Source: Rhizobium sp.
GTDB taxonomy: Bacteria > Pseudomonadota > Alphaproteobacteria > Rhizobiales > Rhizobiaceae
Assembly: GCA_003527225.1 (NCBI GenBank)
Contig: DPXQ01000116.1
Span: 2,608 to 18,336, forward strand
Length of the DNA stretch: 15,729 nt
Direction of reading: 5' to 3'
The translations under genes were made by a program, and so were the position numbers. Shown piece by piece: positions 1 to 6,025 of this stretch; the stretch's first letter is position 1; every line of letters begins with the position of its first letter. Under the pieces are notes generated by a model. That model was not told where the DNA came from, searched no databases, and was given only the letters and a program-made list of their open reading frames with translations.

Positions 1-1203
1 ATGATCGTCTTCGTGCTGAAGCGCCTCACCGTGGAGCGCGGCCTGGCCCCGATCTTCATGCTGGCCATGGCCCTACTAATCTTCGCCTTCACCGGGACCG
101 TAGGCGGTAGCGGCTTCCTCGCGGTCTATGTGGCCGGCATCTACGCAGGCAACAAGAAGATCCCCGCCAGCGGCGCCATCAGCCGCTTCCAGGACGGCAT
201 GACCTGGCTTGCCCAGATCGTCATGTTCCTCGTCCTTGGCCTCCTTGCCACGCCCTCGCAGTTCCCATCGATCCTCTTGCCAGCCGTATTGCTCGGACTA
301 TTCCTCATCTTTGTCGCCCGGCCGCTTGCGGTCTGGCTCTGCCTCCTGCCCTTCGACTTCACCCAGCGCGAGACCGGTTTCATCGCCTGGGTTGGCCTGC
401 GCGGAGCAGTGTCGATCCTACTGGCCATTCTGCCCATTCTGGGAAATCTGGAAAACGGCCAGATCCTCTTCAACGCCGCCTTCCTCATCGTAATGATTTC
501 GCTCGTGGTGCAAGGCTGGACGATCAAGCCCGTGGCACGCAGGCTCGGCCTTATCATCCCGCCCCGCATCGGAGCGATCGACAAGCTGGAAGTCGACTTG
601 CCGGGCGCCGCCCATCACGAACTGCTCGCCTATCGCGTCGTTGCCGATAGCCCCGTTTTGCGCGGCGAACGTATTCCGCGCTGGGCAATGCCGTCGTTGG
701 TCATCCGCGACGGCAAGTCGATGCGCTATCAATATGCGGGAAGGCTGCGCGAGAACGATCACGTCTATCTATTCATCGCCCCCGGCTATTCCAAGCTGCT
801 CGACCGCCTGTTCGCCAGCAAGGCCGCAGTCGAGGAAGATGACAACGAGTTCTTCGGGACCTTCGCGATCGCCCCGTCGACCAGGGTCGATCATCTCGAC
901 CAGGCCTATGGTCCTTTGACGATCAACGAGGCCGACCGGGGGAAGACGGTTGCAGAACTCATTGCCCAGCGCTCCGGAGGGCAAGCCGACTACGCAGACC
1001 GTGTGCGGCTCGGCACCATCGTTCTGATCGTCCGCGACATCGACGAGACAGGGCATATCGCCTCAGTCGGCGTCTCGCTCGAGCCGGTGGCCCCCGCCAC
1101 CAAATTGCCCATCTTCCTGAACATTCGCGAATTGGCCCATGCAATCCGGGACTATCTGCGCAGGCAGCGCGCCAAGGCCGGCGGGAACGAAAATAATCCC
1201 TGA
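1..1203 (+). CDS. nhaP2: K+/H+ antiporter, NhaP2/CvrA type (CPA1), 5' end cut by window
   Basis: Cation/proton antiporter of the inner membrane, expected to export K+ (or Na+) in exchange for H+. Only the last 400 codons are present; the family is near 600 residues, so roughly the first 200 residues, about half the membrane domain, lie outside the window and the ATG at base 1 is probably internal. About six hydrophobic segments are visible up to residue 180. They include the CPA1 signature [10 protein letters not shown] near residue 130. A TrkA-C-like regulatory domain follows (about 200-275), then a CorC/HlyC-type C-terminal domain (about 285-365) and a basic tail. This order, membrane domain then RCK-C then CorC, is what marks NhaP2/CvrA. 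It lies 73 bp upstream of pgk on the same strand with no clear terminator between. Family assignment is firm; the ion is inferred. Confidence 0.9.
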   Translation: MIVFVLKRLTVERGLAPIFMLAMALLIFAFTGTVGGSGFLAVYVAGIYAGNKKIPASGAISRFQDGMTWLAQIVMFLVLGLLATPSQFPSILLPAVLLGLFLIFVARPLAVWLCLLPFDFTQRETGFIAWVGLRGAVSILLAILPILGNLENGQILFNAAFLIVMISLVVQGWTIKPVARRLGLIIPPRIGAIDKLEVDLPGAAHHELLAYRVVADSPVLRGERIPRWAMPSLVIRDGKSMRYQYAGRLRENDHVYLFIAPGYSKLLDRLFASKAAVEEDDNEFFGTFAIAPSTRVDHLDQAYGPLTINEADRGKTVAELIAQRSGGQADYADRVRLGTIVLIVRDIDETGHIASVGVSLEPVAPATKLPIFLNIRELAHAIRDYLRRQRAKAGGNENNP

Positions 1204-1276
1204 TCGCCTTGCGTCGCGCATCAGGCGGTGTAAGTTTCAGCGCCAACCGTGCAACGACCAAACGACGGATTCCCTC

Positions 1277-2479
1277 ATGCCGGCTTTCAAGACACTCGAC
1301 GACCTCACCGACATCGCGGGCAAGCGCGTTCTCGTACGCGTCGACCTCAACGTTCCCGTCGCCGACGGCAAGGTCAGCGATTCAACCCGCATTGAACGCG
1401 TCGCCCCAACCATCAAGGAACTGTCGGACAAGGGCGCCAGGGTTATCCTTCTCGCCCATTTCGGCCGCCCCAAGGGCGAGCCAGTCGCCGACCAGTCGCT
1501 GTCGCTGATCGCCCCGGCCGTGGAGGAAGTGCTCGACCAGAAAGTCGCCTTCGCCTCGGATTGCATCGGGGCACCCGCTGCCGACGCCATCGCCAAGATG
1601 GAAAACGGCGACATCCTGCTTCTTGAAAACACCCGCTTCCACAAGGGCGAGGAAAAGAACACCCCGGAATTTGTCGCTGAGCTGGCCAGGAACGGTGACA
1701 TCTTCGTCAACGACGCCTTCTCGGCCGCCCACCGGGCGCACGCCTCGACCGAGGGCCTTGCCCATCACATGCCCGCTTATGCCGGCCGCACCATGCAGGC
1801 CGAACTCGTGGCGCTGGAAAAGGGCCTCGGAAAGCCGGCCCGTCCGGTCGTCGCCATCGTCGGCGGCGCCAAGGTCTCGACCAAGATCGACCTCCTGTCC
1901 AACCTCGTGAAGAAGGTCGACGCACTGGTGATCGGCGGCGGCATGGCCAATACGTTCCTCGCGGCCAAGGGCATCAATGTCGGCAAGTCGCTGTGCGAAC
2001 ATGACCTCGCCGAAACCGCAAAGCAGATCATGGTCGATGCCGAAGCCGCCGGTTGCGCCATCGTTTTGCCGGTAGACGGCGTCGTCGCCCGCGAATTCAA
2101 GGCGGGTGCCGCCAACGAAACGGTCGCTATCGAAGCCATCCCAGCCGATGCCATGGTGCTCGACGTCGGCCCGAAGTCGGTGGAAGCGATCAATGGCTGG
2201 ATCTCCAAGGCGGAAACGCTGGTCTGGAACGGCCCGCTCGGCGCCTTCGAGATCGCTCCGTTCGATACCGCGACAGTGGCTGCCGCCGAGCATGCAGCGG
2301 CCCGCACCCGCGACGGCAAGCTGGTCTCGGTCGCCGGTGGCGGCGATACCGTCTCCGCGCTCAACCATGCCGGCGTGGCTGACGACTTCTCCTACGTATC
2401 GACCGCCGGCGGCGCCTTCCTCGAATGGATGGAAGGCAAGGAACTGCCCGGCGTCGCCGTACTGATTGCCGAGAAGTGA
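1277..2479 (+). CDS. pgk: phosphoglycerate kinase
   Basis: Cytosolic glycolytic and gluconeogenic enzyme that transfers the phosphate of 1,3-bisphosphoglycerate to ADP to give ATP and 3-phosphoglycerate. The ATG at 1277 gives 400 residues, the normal bacterial length, starting [10 protein letters not shown]; the frame is open further upstream, but that part resembles nothing in the family. Visible signatures are RVDLNVP and HFGRPKGE near the N terminus (3-phosphoglycerate side), [32 protein letters not shown] and the nucleotide-side motif GGGDTVSAL near the end. All catalytic motifs appear intact. The Shine-Dalgarno sequence is weak. It is followed by a GC-rich hairpin and then by a class I aldolase gene, so two glycolytic steps sit together, as in other rhizobia. 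Confidence 0.98.
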   Translation: MPAFKTLDDLTDIAGKRVLVRVDLNVPVADGKVSDSTRIERVAPTIKELSDKGARVILLAHFGRPKGEPVADQSLSLIAPAVEEVLDQKVAFASDCIGAPAADAIAKMENGDILLLENTRFHKGEEKNTPEFVAELARNGDIFVNDAFSAAHRAHASTEGLAHHMPAYAGRTMQAELVALEKGLGKPARPVVAIVGGAKVSTKIDLLSNLVKKVDALVIGGGMANTFLAAKGINVGKSLCEHDLAETAKQIMVDAEAAGCAIVLPVDGVVAREFKAGAANETVAIEAIPADAMVLDVGPKSVEAINGWISKAETLVWNGPLGAFEIAPFDTATVAAAEHAAARTRDGKLVSVAGGGDTVSALNHAGVADDFSYVSTAGGAFLEWMEGKELPGVAVLIAEK

Positions 2480-2489
2480 TTTTGGCGAT

Positions 2490-2516
2490 GGCGGGCTTCA
2501 CGGCCCGCCCTCGTTA
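2490..2516 (+). terminator. hairpin after pgk
   Basis: A 7-bp perfect stem (GGCGGGC 2490-2496 with GCCCGCC 2503-2509) with a 6-nt loop starts 11 bases after the pgk stop codon. It is followed by CTCGTTAAG rather than a proper T run, so it may be a weak or factor-assisted terminator or an mRNA 3' stabiliser. Confidence 0.55.
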
Positions 2517-2544
2517 AGCATCAGCGGATATTTCCAAGACTTTC

Positions 2545-2571
2545 AAACGATTAAATCGATTTCAATCGTTT
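2545..2571. promoter_or_regulatory. nested palindrome, candidate operator upstream of the aldolase gene
   Basis: The arms AAACGATT (2545-2552) and AATCGTTT (2564-2571) are exact reverse complements. Between them lies a second perfect palindrome, AAATCGATTT (2553-2562). Three CG steps (2548, 2557, 2567) are thus spaced 9 and 10 bp, about one helical turn. CG-centred A/T-flanked palindromes are typical of LacI-family operators, but the regulator is not identifiable here. The surrounding intergenic region (2480-2725) is AT-richer than the genes. It also holds a 13-bp palindrome at 2647-2659 (TCGGCG-T-CGCCGA). No coding potential was seen in it apart from a 9-codon reading frame at 2681. Confidence 0.4.
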
Positions 2572-2688
2572 CAACATTTTAAGCCGCCATTTTCCTGTCG
2601 CAAAACATCTGTTATCCGCCTCATCTAGATCCGGGGATCGATCAATTCGGCGTCGCCGATTGGTCGTAACATCAACGAACATGGGTGA

Positions 2689-2708
2689 GCGCGTATCGCG
2701 CCTTTTTT
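2689..2708 (+). terminator. terminator-like leader hairpin just before the aldolase gene
   Basis: A 5-bp all-GC stem (GCGCG 2689-2693 with CGCGC 2697-2701), loop TAT, is followed by C and six T residues (2703-2708). The run ends 17 bases before the ATG at 2726 and 6 bases before the ribosome binding site AGGAG (2715-2719). It is either a leader attenuator for the aldolase mRNA or the 3' end of a short transcript from the preceding intergenic region. A short reading frame (ATG 2681, MGERVSRLF, TAG 2708-2710) spans the hairpin exactly, but it lacks a ribosome binding site. Confidence 0.5.
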
Positions 2709-2725
2709 AGGGATAGGAGTGAGTT

Positions 2726-3622
2726 ATGGTGGACGCGAAGATGTTGAACAAGATCAGCTCGGCGCCGGGTTTCATTGCAGCGCTGGATCAGAGCGGTGGT
2801 TCAACACCCGGCGCGTTGCGCCTCTACGGCGTGTCCGAGTCCGACTATCAGGGTGACGAGGAGATGTTCCGCCTGATGCATGCCATGCGCGTCCGCATCG
2901 TGAGCGCGCCCGCCTTTACCGGCGACAAGGTTATCGGCGCTATCCTGTTCGAGCGGACCATGGACGGCGACGTCGATGGCCAGGCTGTTCCGTCCTATCT
3001 CTGGGAAAAGCGCGGCGTCGTGCCCTTTCTCAAGGTCGACAAGGGCCTCCTTGCCGAAGAGAACGGCGTTCAGTTGATGAAGGCGATGCCGGATCTCAAT
3101 GCGCTCCTGGTTCGCGGTCGCGAAAAGGGCATGTTCGGGACCAAGATGCGCTCGGTGATCGGTCAGGCCGACAAGGCCGGGATCGCTGCCGTCGTGCAGC
3201 AGCAGTTCGAGGTGGCGCGTCAGATCATCGGCCAGGGCCTTGTCCCGATCGTCGAGCCTGAAGTCTCCATCAAGAGCCCGACGAAGGTTGAGGCTGAAGC
3301 CATTCTTCGCGACGAGATTGCCCAGCAGCTCGACAAGCTTCCGGCTGGCGAAGCCGTTATGCTGAAATTGACGATCCCGACGGTCGCCGATTTCTACGCG
3401 CCTTTGGTCGCCCACAAATCGGTCGTCCGCGTGGTTGCCCTTTCCGGCGGCTACACCACCGAAGATGCCTGCGAAAAGCTCAGCCATAACCATGGCATGA
3501 TCGCGAGCTTCTCGCGCGCGCTGACGGAGAAACTGCGTGTCACGATGAGCGATGCAGACTTCAACGCGAGCCTGGCCGAAACGATCGACCAGATCTACGC
3601 CGCAAGCGTGAACAAGGCCTGA
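2726..3622 (+). CDS. fda: fructose-bisphosphate aldolase, class I (Staphylococcus Fda type)
   Basis: Cytosolic aldolase that splits fructose 1,6-bisphosphate into dihydroxyacetone phosphate and glyceraldehyde 3-phosphate by a Schiff-base mechanism. The protein has 298 residues, close to the ~296-residue Fda of Staphylococcus, which it resembles throughout (GFIAALDQSGGSTP, VPFLKVDKG, GTKMRS, VPIVEPEV, VMLKLTIPT, RVVALSGGY, ASFSRAL). Lys214 in VMLKLTIPT is the likely Schiff-base lysine; Lys103 and Lys106 lie in the KVDKG motif. The start is fixed by AGGAG 6 bases upstream of ATG 2726. It follows pgk at 246 bp. Directly after its stop codon sits the degenerate 3' end of another class I aldolase of the longer ~340-residue type, so this gene appears to occupy the place of an older aldolase. 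Codon use looks ordinary for the window, so any transfer is old or from a related GC-rich donor. Confidence 0.96.
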   Translation: MVDAKMLNKISSAPGFIAALDQSGGSTPGALRLYGVSESDYQGDEEMFRLMHAMRVRIVSAPAFTGDKVIGAILFERTMDGDVDGQAVPSYLWEKRGVVPFLKVDKGLLAEENGVQLMKAMPDLNALLVRGREKGMFGTKMRSVIGQADKAGIAAVVQQQFEVARQIIGQGLVPIVEPEVSIKSPTKVEAEAILRDEIAQQLDKLPAGEAVMLKLTIPTVADFYAPLVAHKSVVRVVALSGGYTTEDACEKLSHNHGMIASFSRALTEKLRVTMSDADFNASLAETIDQIYAASVNKA

Positions 3623-3623
3623 T

Positions 3624-3759
3624 GCGGTCCTGAAGGCTTGGCGAGCGGCAACGCGGAAAACGTCGCCGCCGGCCAGCGCGCTTTGACCCACCGCGCCGCG
3701 ATGAACGGCCTCGCAGCCAAGGGCAGCTTGGGACCAAGGACATGGAAAAGGCCGCCTGA
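3624..3759 (+). pseudogene. remnant 3' end of a ~340-residue class I fructose-bisphosphate aldolase
   Basis: Translated piecewise, this stretch gives the C terminus of the long class I aldolase found in rhizobia. First comes LKAW (codons from 3630), then after a missing base a second frame reads SGNAENVAAGQRALTHRAAM and NGLAAKGSLG (3644-3732). After an apparent 2-base insertion a third frame reads TKDMEKAA and stops at TGA 3757-3759. The family normally ends with a segment like LKAWGGKxENVAAGQRAxxH...EKAA, recalled from rhizobial proteins. No start codon and none of the first ~300 residues remain. It begins within the stop codon region of the intact fda gene and ends 27 bases before a strong terminator that probably served the old gene. 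The two genes belong to different class I subfamilies, so this is not simply a duplicated tail of fda. Confidence 0.85.
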
Positions 3760-3786
3760 CAAAGCACACCAGGGCTGATTGAGATA

Positions 3787-3817
3787 CCCCGCCGTGAAAA
3801 CGGCGGGGTTCTTTGTT
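3787..3817. terminator. strong terminator shared by the aldolase locus and the small minus-strand gene
   Basis: A perfect 9-bp stem (CCCCGCCGT 3787-3795 with ACGGCGGGG 3800-3808), GAAA tetraloop, is followed by TTCTTTGTT on the plus strand. On the minus strand the tail is poorer in T (TATCTC). It lies between convergent genes, 27 bases after the stop of the aldolase remnant and 26 bases beyond the stop of the 51-residue gene. Confidence 0.88.
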
Positions 3818-3843
3818 ATCTTGTCTTGAAGACGATGGGGGCC

Positions 3844-3999
3844 CTAGGGCCTGATCAGCAGTGTTATCGACCATATGACGAAGGCAAGAACCGCGAGTTT
3901 CCAGAAATCGCCGCGCTTGCGCAAACCGGGAATACCGAGCGGTTTGATCAGTTGTATGACCATCGCGAGGATGAGGAAGGCGGCGATTGCTTTGGTCAT
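3844..3999 (-). CDS. small two-helix membrane protein, unknown function
   Basis: A 51-residue frame starts MTKAIAAFLILAMVIQLIKP and ends ITLLIRP. It has two hydrophobic helices (about residues 4-19 and 35-49) joined by a short basic loop with GIPGLRKRGDFWK. The start at 3999 is preceded on the minus strand by GGGGGAA, a usable ribosome binding site, and the stop TAG is at 3844-3846. The layout (helix, KPLG.PGLRKR.DFWK loop, helix) looks protein-like and matches small conserved hypothetical inner-membrane proteins I recall from rhizobia, although no function is known to me. It converges on the aldolase locus and shares its terminator. It is divergent from the MFS gene, with about 175 bp of promoter region between. 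Confidence 0.75.
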   Translation of the reverse strand: MTKAIAAFLILAMVIQLIKPLGIPGLRKRGDFWKLAVLAFVIWSITLLIRP

Positions 4000-4025
4000 G
4001 CATTTCCCCCGGGCCGAATCTGGCC

Positions 4026-4045
4026 AGTGTCACATCGCAGACACT
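4026..4045. promoter_or_regulatory. inverted repeat in a divergent promoter region
   Basis: AGTGTC (4026-4031) and GACACT (4040-4045) are exact inverted copies separated by 8 bp, within the 176-bp gap between the small membrane protein gene and the MFS gene. It could be a dimeric regulator site serving both. A smaller inverted repeat, GCGAC-N6-GTCGC (4117-4132), lies about 44 bp before the MFS start. No confident -35/-10 pair was found. Confidence 0.3.
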
Positions 4046-4175
4046 TTTGCCCGTCAGAAGAGTTTCCCGCAAGGCGGCAGTCATATTCACTCTCCGGCAC
4101 GGCCACCGAGCAAACTGCGACGTTTCAGTCGCCCCTCTCTTGCAATTTTCAGCAAACACCCGTGATATCGAAGCC

Positions 4176-5465
4176 ATGAGCCGAAACCTGTTGCCAGTTC
4201 TCGCCCTGCTTATGGGCACCTTGTTCCTCTTCCTCGGCAACGGCCTTCACGGCCTGCTTTTGCCGATGCGCGGCTCCGCCGAAGGCTATTCCAACGAAGT
4301 GCTCGGCCTTCTCGGCACGTCCTGGGCGGCCGGGTTCGTCCTCGGCTGTTTCTTTGCGCCGAAAGTGGTGATGCGCGTCGGACATGTCCGCGCCTTCTCA
4401 AGCTTCATCTCGTTGATCGCCATTATCGCGCTGATGACCGGCATTCTGGTCGACCAGTATTGGTGGGTCGTTCTGCGCGCTGTAACCGGCTTCTGCATCG
4501 CCGGCACCTCGATGATCATCGAGAGCTGGCTGAACGAGCGCGCGACAAATGAGAGCCGCGGCACGATCTTCTCCTTCTATATCTCGATAACGCTGATTGG
4601 TGTTGTCGGCGGCCAGATGCTCGTTCCGTTCGGCGATGTCTCGACGACAATCCTGTTCATGATCAGCGGGATTTTTTACTGCCTGGCCATGCTTCCCACC
4701 ACACTGTCGACGGCGGCCTCGCCCCAGCCGCTGACGTCGGTCAGTCTCGATCTGCCCAGCCTCTACCGGAATTCACCGGTCTCCTTCATCGGCATCCTGC
4801 TGATCGGCATCGCAAACGGCGCTTACGGCACGCTCGGTGCGGTATTCGGCGCCAAGGCTGGCCTCTCGTCCGCAACCATCGCTGTAGTGATGAGCATCAC
4901 CATCTTCGTCGGGGCGTTGGCGCAGTTTCCGGCCGGAAAGCTGTCGGACGCCATTGACCGCCGCTACGTCCTGGCGACCCTTTCGGCGGTCGCTACGCTG
5001 GCAGCGCTCCTTCTCGTGGCCCTTCAGCCGCACGATGCCTATCTCCTGATCGGTTTCGTGGCACTCTATGGTGCAGCGGCCAACGCGCTCTATCCGATCG
5101 CTGTGGCCCATGCCAACGACTATGCGAGCGCCGATGATTTCGTGAAGGTTTCCGGCGGACTCTTGCTGCTCTTTGGCATCGGCACGATCATAGGCCCGAC
5201 GCTTGGCGGCCCGGTGATGACCCTTCTGGGCCCCTACTCGCTCTTCGCCGTCACCGCCATCGCCCACGGCCTCCTGACCGCCTACGCGATCTATCGCAGC
5301 CGGCAACGCGCAGCAATCCCTGCCGCCGACCGCGAGCACGTGCCGTCCATTCCGGTCGGCACGTCGCCTATGGGCACACCCGAGGGCCTGAGCCTCGACC
5401 CGCGCGCCGCACCCCTGCCCCCGCAGGATGAACCGGACAACGAACCACAGGAGGATAGACCATGA
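4176..5465 (+). CDS. MFS transporter, YcaD-like
   Basis: Inner-membrane transporter of the major facilitator superfamily, 429 residues from ATG 4176, with about 12 hydrophobic helices. The start is chosen because the hydrophobic protein begins at once (MSRNLLPVLALLMGTLFLFL), while the open frame upstream is non-hydrophobic and unlike the family; the ribosome binding site (GAAG) is weak. The stretch RAVTGFCIAGTSMIIESWLNE with the following SRGTIFSFYIS recalls E. coli YcaD and relatives, and KLSDAIDRRYVL is the MFS loop motif between helices 8 and 9. A proline-rich, acidic cytoplasmic tail of about 55 residues ends the protein. Substrate is unknown. Its stop overlaps the start of the DUF1192 gene by 4 bp, so the two are translated as a pair. 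Confidence 0.9.
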   Translation: MSRNLLPVLALLMGTLFLFLGNGLHGLLLPMRGSAEGYSNEVLGLLGTSWAAGFVLGCFFAPKVVMRVGHVRAFSSFISLIAIIALMTGILVDQYWWVVLRAVTGFCIAGTSMIIESWLNERATNESRGTIFSFYISITLIGVVGGQMLVPFGDVSTTILFMISGIFYCLAMLPTTLSTAASPQPLTSVSLDLPSLYRNSPVSFIGILLIGIANGAYGTLGAVFGAKAGLSSATIAVVMSITIFVGALAQFPAGKLSDAIDRRYVLATLSAVATLAALLLVALQPHDAYLLIGFVALYGAAANALYPIAVAHANDYASADDFVKVSGGLLLLFGIGTIIGPTLGGPVMTLLGPYSLFAVTAIAHGLLTAYAIYRSRQRAAIPAADREHVPSIPVGTSPMGTPEGLSLDPRAAPLPPQDEPDNEPQEDRP

Positions 5466-5659
5466 GCATCGACAACGACGAACGCCCAAGGAAACCTGTC
5501 GCGCACGAGATCGGCTGCGACCTCTCGACGCTCTCCGCCGAGGAGCTCACCGCCAGGATCGCGCTTCTGGAGACGGAGATTGCCCGGCTTGACGCGGAAC
5601 GGAAGCGCAAACAAGCCGGCAAACAAGCGGCTGAAGGCCTATTTCGCAGCAAAGTATAA
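5462..5659 (+). CDS. DUF1192 family protein
   Basis: A 65-residue cytosolic protein of a family found mainly in Alphaproteobacteria and without an assigned function. The core HEIGCDLSTLSAEELTARI followed by LLETEIARLDAERKRKQ is diagnostic: a short conserved motif and then a coiled-coil helix of about 30 residues, suggesting dimerisation. AGGAGG at 5449-5454, 7 bases before the ATG, is the best ribosome binding site in the window. The ATGA overlap with the MFS stop codon indicates translational coupling. No terminator follows before 5832, so its mRNA may run into the small-RNA region. Confidence 0.92.
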   Translation: MSIDNDERPRKPVAHEIGCDLSTLSAEELTARIALLETEIARLDAERKRKQAGKQAAEGLFRSKV

Positions 5660-5720
5660 CCTTGCATCGCGCACGGATATTCTATGGCGTCGCAAATAGA
5701 GACGGATTTCCTGGTCGGCA

Positions 5721-5735
5721 TTAACCATCCATTAA
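5721..5735. promoter_or_regulatory. CtrA box 1 (TTAA-N7-TTAA)
   Basis: TTAACCATCCATTAA matches the full CtrA consensus (TTAA-N7-TTAA, with the preferred CC after the first TTAA). A -10-like TATAGT follows at 5747-5752. The box ends 11 bp before that hexamer, shorter than the textbook spacing, so the exact promoter geometry is uncertain. It precedes the putative small RNA by about 25 bp. Confidence 0.75.
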
Positions 5736-5758
5736 GCCATTTTCGCTATAGTTTCCCT

Positions 5759-5857
5759 ATCCGGAGCTTCTGGATTCAGGCAATTTCTCCTCTCGGCGAA
5801 TAGCTCTGATTTTTCTCCCTGTTTTACCTTGAGAGCCGCTTTCGCGGCTCTTTTTTT
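5759..5857 (+). ncRNA. putative CtrA-associated small RNA with two anti-SD stretches
   Basis: The interval between the -10-like TATAGT (5747-5752) and a strong terminator encodes an RNA of about 100 nt. Its start is inferred from the -10 position. GGAGCT (5763-5768) can pair with AGCTCT (5802-5807), placing UCUCCUCUC (5786-5794) in a large loop. A second stretch, UUUUUCUCCCU (5810-5820), lies in a single-stranded linker before the terminator hairpin. Pyrimidine stretches complementary to Shine-Dalgarno sequences in loops or linkers, followed by a Rho-independent terminator, are the architecture of rhizobial trans-acting sRNAs such as the alpha-r14 family and EcpR1. A CcrM site (GATTC 5773-5777) lies near its 5' end. 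No reading frame fits. The alternative is a plain 3' UTR terminator for the MFS-DUF1192 operon, or an sRNA processed from it. Confidence 0.6.
5832..5857 (+). terminator. strong intrinsic terminator
   Basis: An 8-bp stem (AGAGCCGC 5832-5839 with GCGGCTCT 5844-5851), TTTC tetraloop, runs into seven T residues (5851-5857). It ends the putative small RNA and any transcript reading through from DUF1192, 172 bases upstream. Confidence 0.92.
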
Positions 5858-5891
5858 GTCTTGCCGTATTCTCTCCGCAAAACTGTGGGAA

Positions 5892-5906
5892 TTAACCCTT
5901 CTTTAA
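5892..5906. promoter_or_regulatory. CtrA box 2, upstream of rcdA
   Basis: TTAACCCTTCTTTAA is a second perfect TTAA-N7-TTAA box, 120 bp upstream of the rcdA start. A CcrM site (GATTC 5907-5911) abuts it. It lies 28 bp upstream of a perfect TATAAT (5935-5940), too far for direct overlap of the -35 in that promoter, so it may act on another start or as a repressor site. CtrA control of rcdA has been reported for Sinorhizobium, as I recall. Confidence 0.75.
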
Positions 5907-5934
5907 GATTCGGCTTGCGCGATTGGGGTATTGA

Positions 5935-5940
5935 TATAAT
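5935..5940 (+). promoter_or_regulatory. likely -10 element of rcdA
   Basis: A perfect TATAAT. The upstream TTGCGC (5915-5920) is only 14 bp away, so the -35 is poor, which fits a promoter that needs an activator. The resulting leader of about 80 nt contains a hairpin (GGCGAA 5963-5968 with TTCGCC 5977-5982, extendable with a bulge to 5956-5985). Confidence 0.45.
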
Positions 5941-6025
5941 CCTAAGGACATAAGAGCCGGCTGGCGAAGAGGTGAATTCGCCGGCCGCAGCCTCAACGAG
6001 TCACGCGTAATACAGGGGTAAGTCG

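Noticed and set aside
3826..4179. A 117-codon plus-strand frame between the aldolase locus and the MFS gene
   Set aside because: It overlaps the better supported 51-residue membrane protein on the other strand and its promoter region, has no ribosome binding site of note and no hydrophobic or domain pattern.
2801..4240. A 479-codon open frame on the minus strand opposite the aldolase gene
   Set aside because: It is antisense to a gene with clear catalytic motifs, has a low-complexity Arg/Gly/His-rich composition and no family resemblance; such shadow frames are usual in GC-rich DNA. The same holds for long antisense frames at 6983-8353, 8918-10258, 11883-12842 and 14143-15123.
5972..6010. 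A 12-codon GTG-initiated frame in the rcdA leader
   Set aside because: The only purine-rich sequence is too close to the GTG to act as a ribosome binding site and the frame is too short to distinguish from chance.
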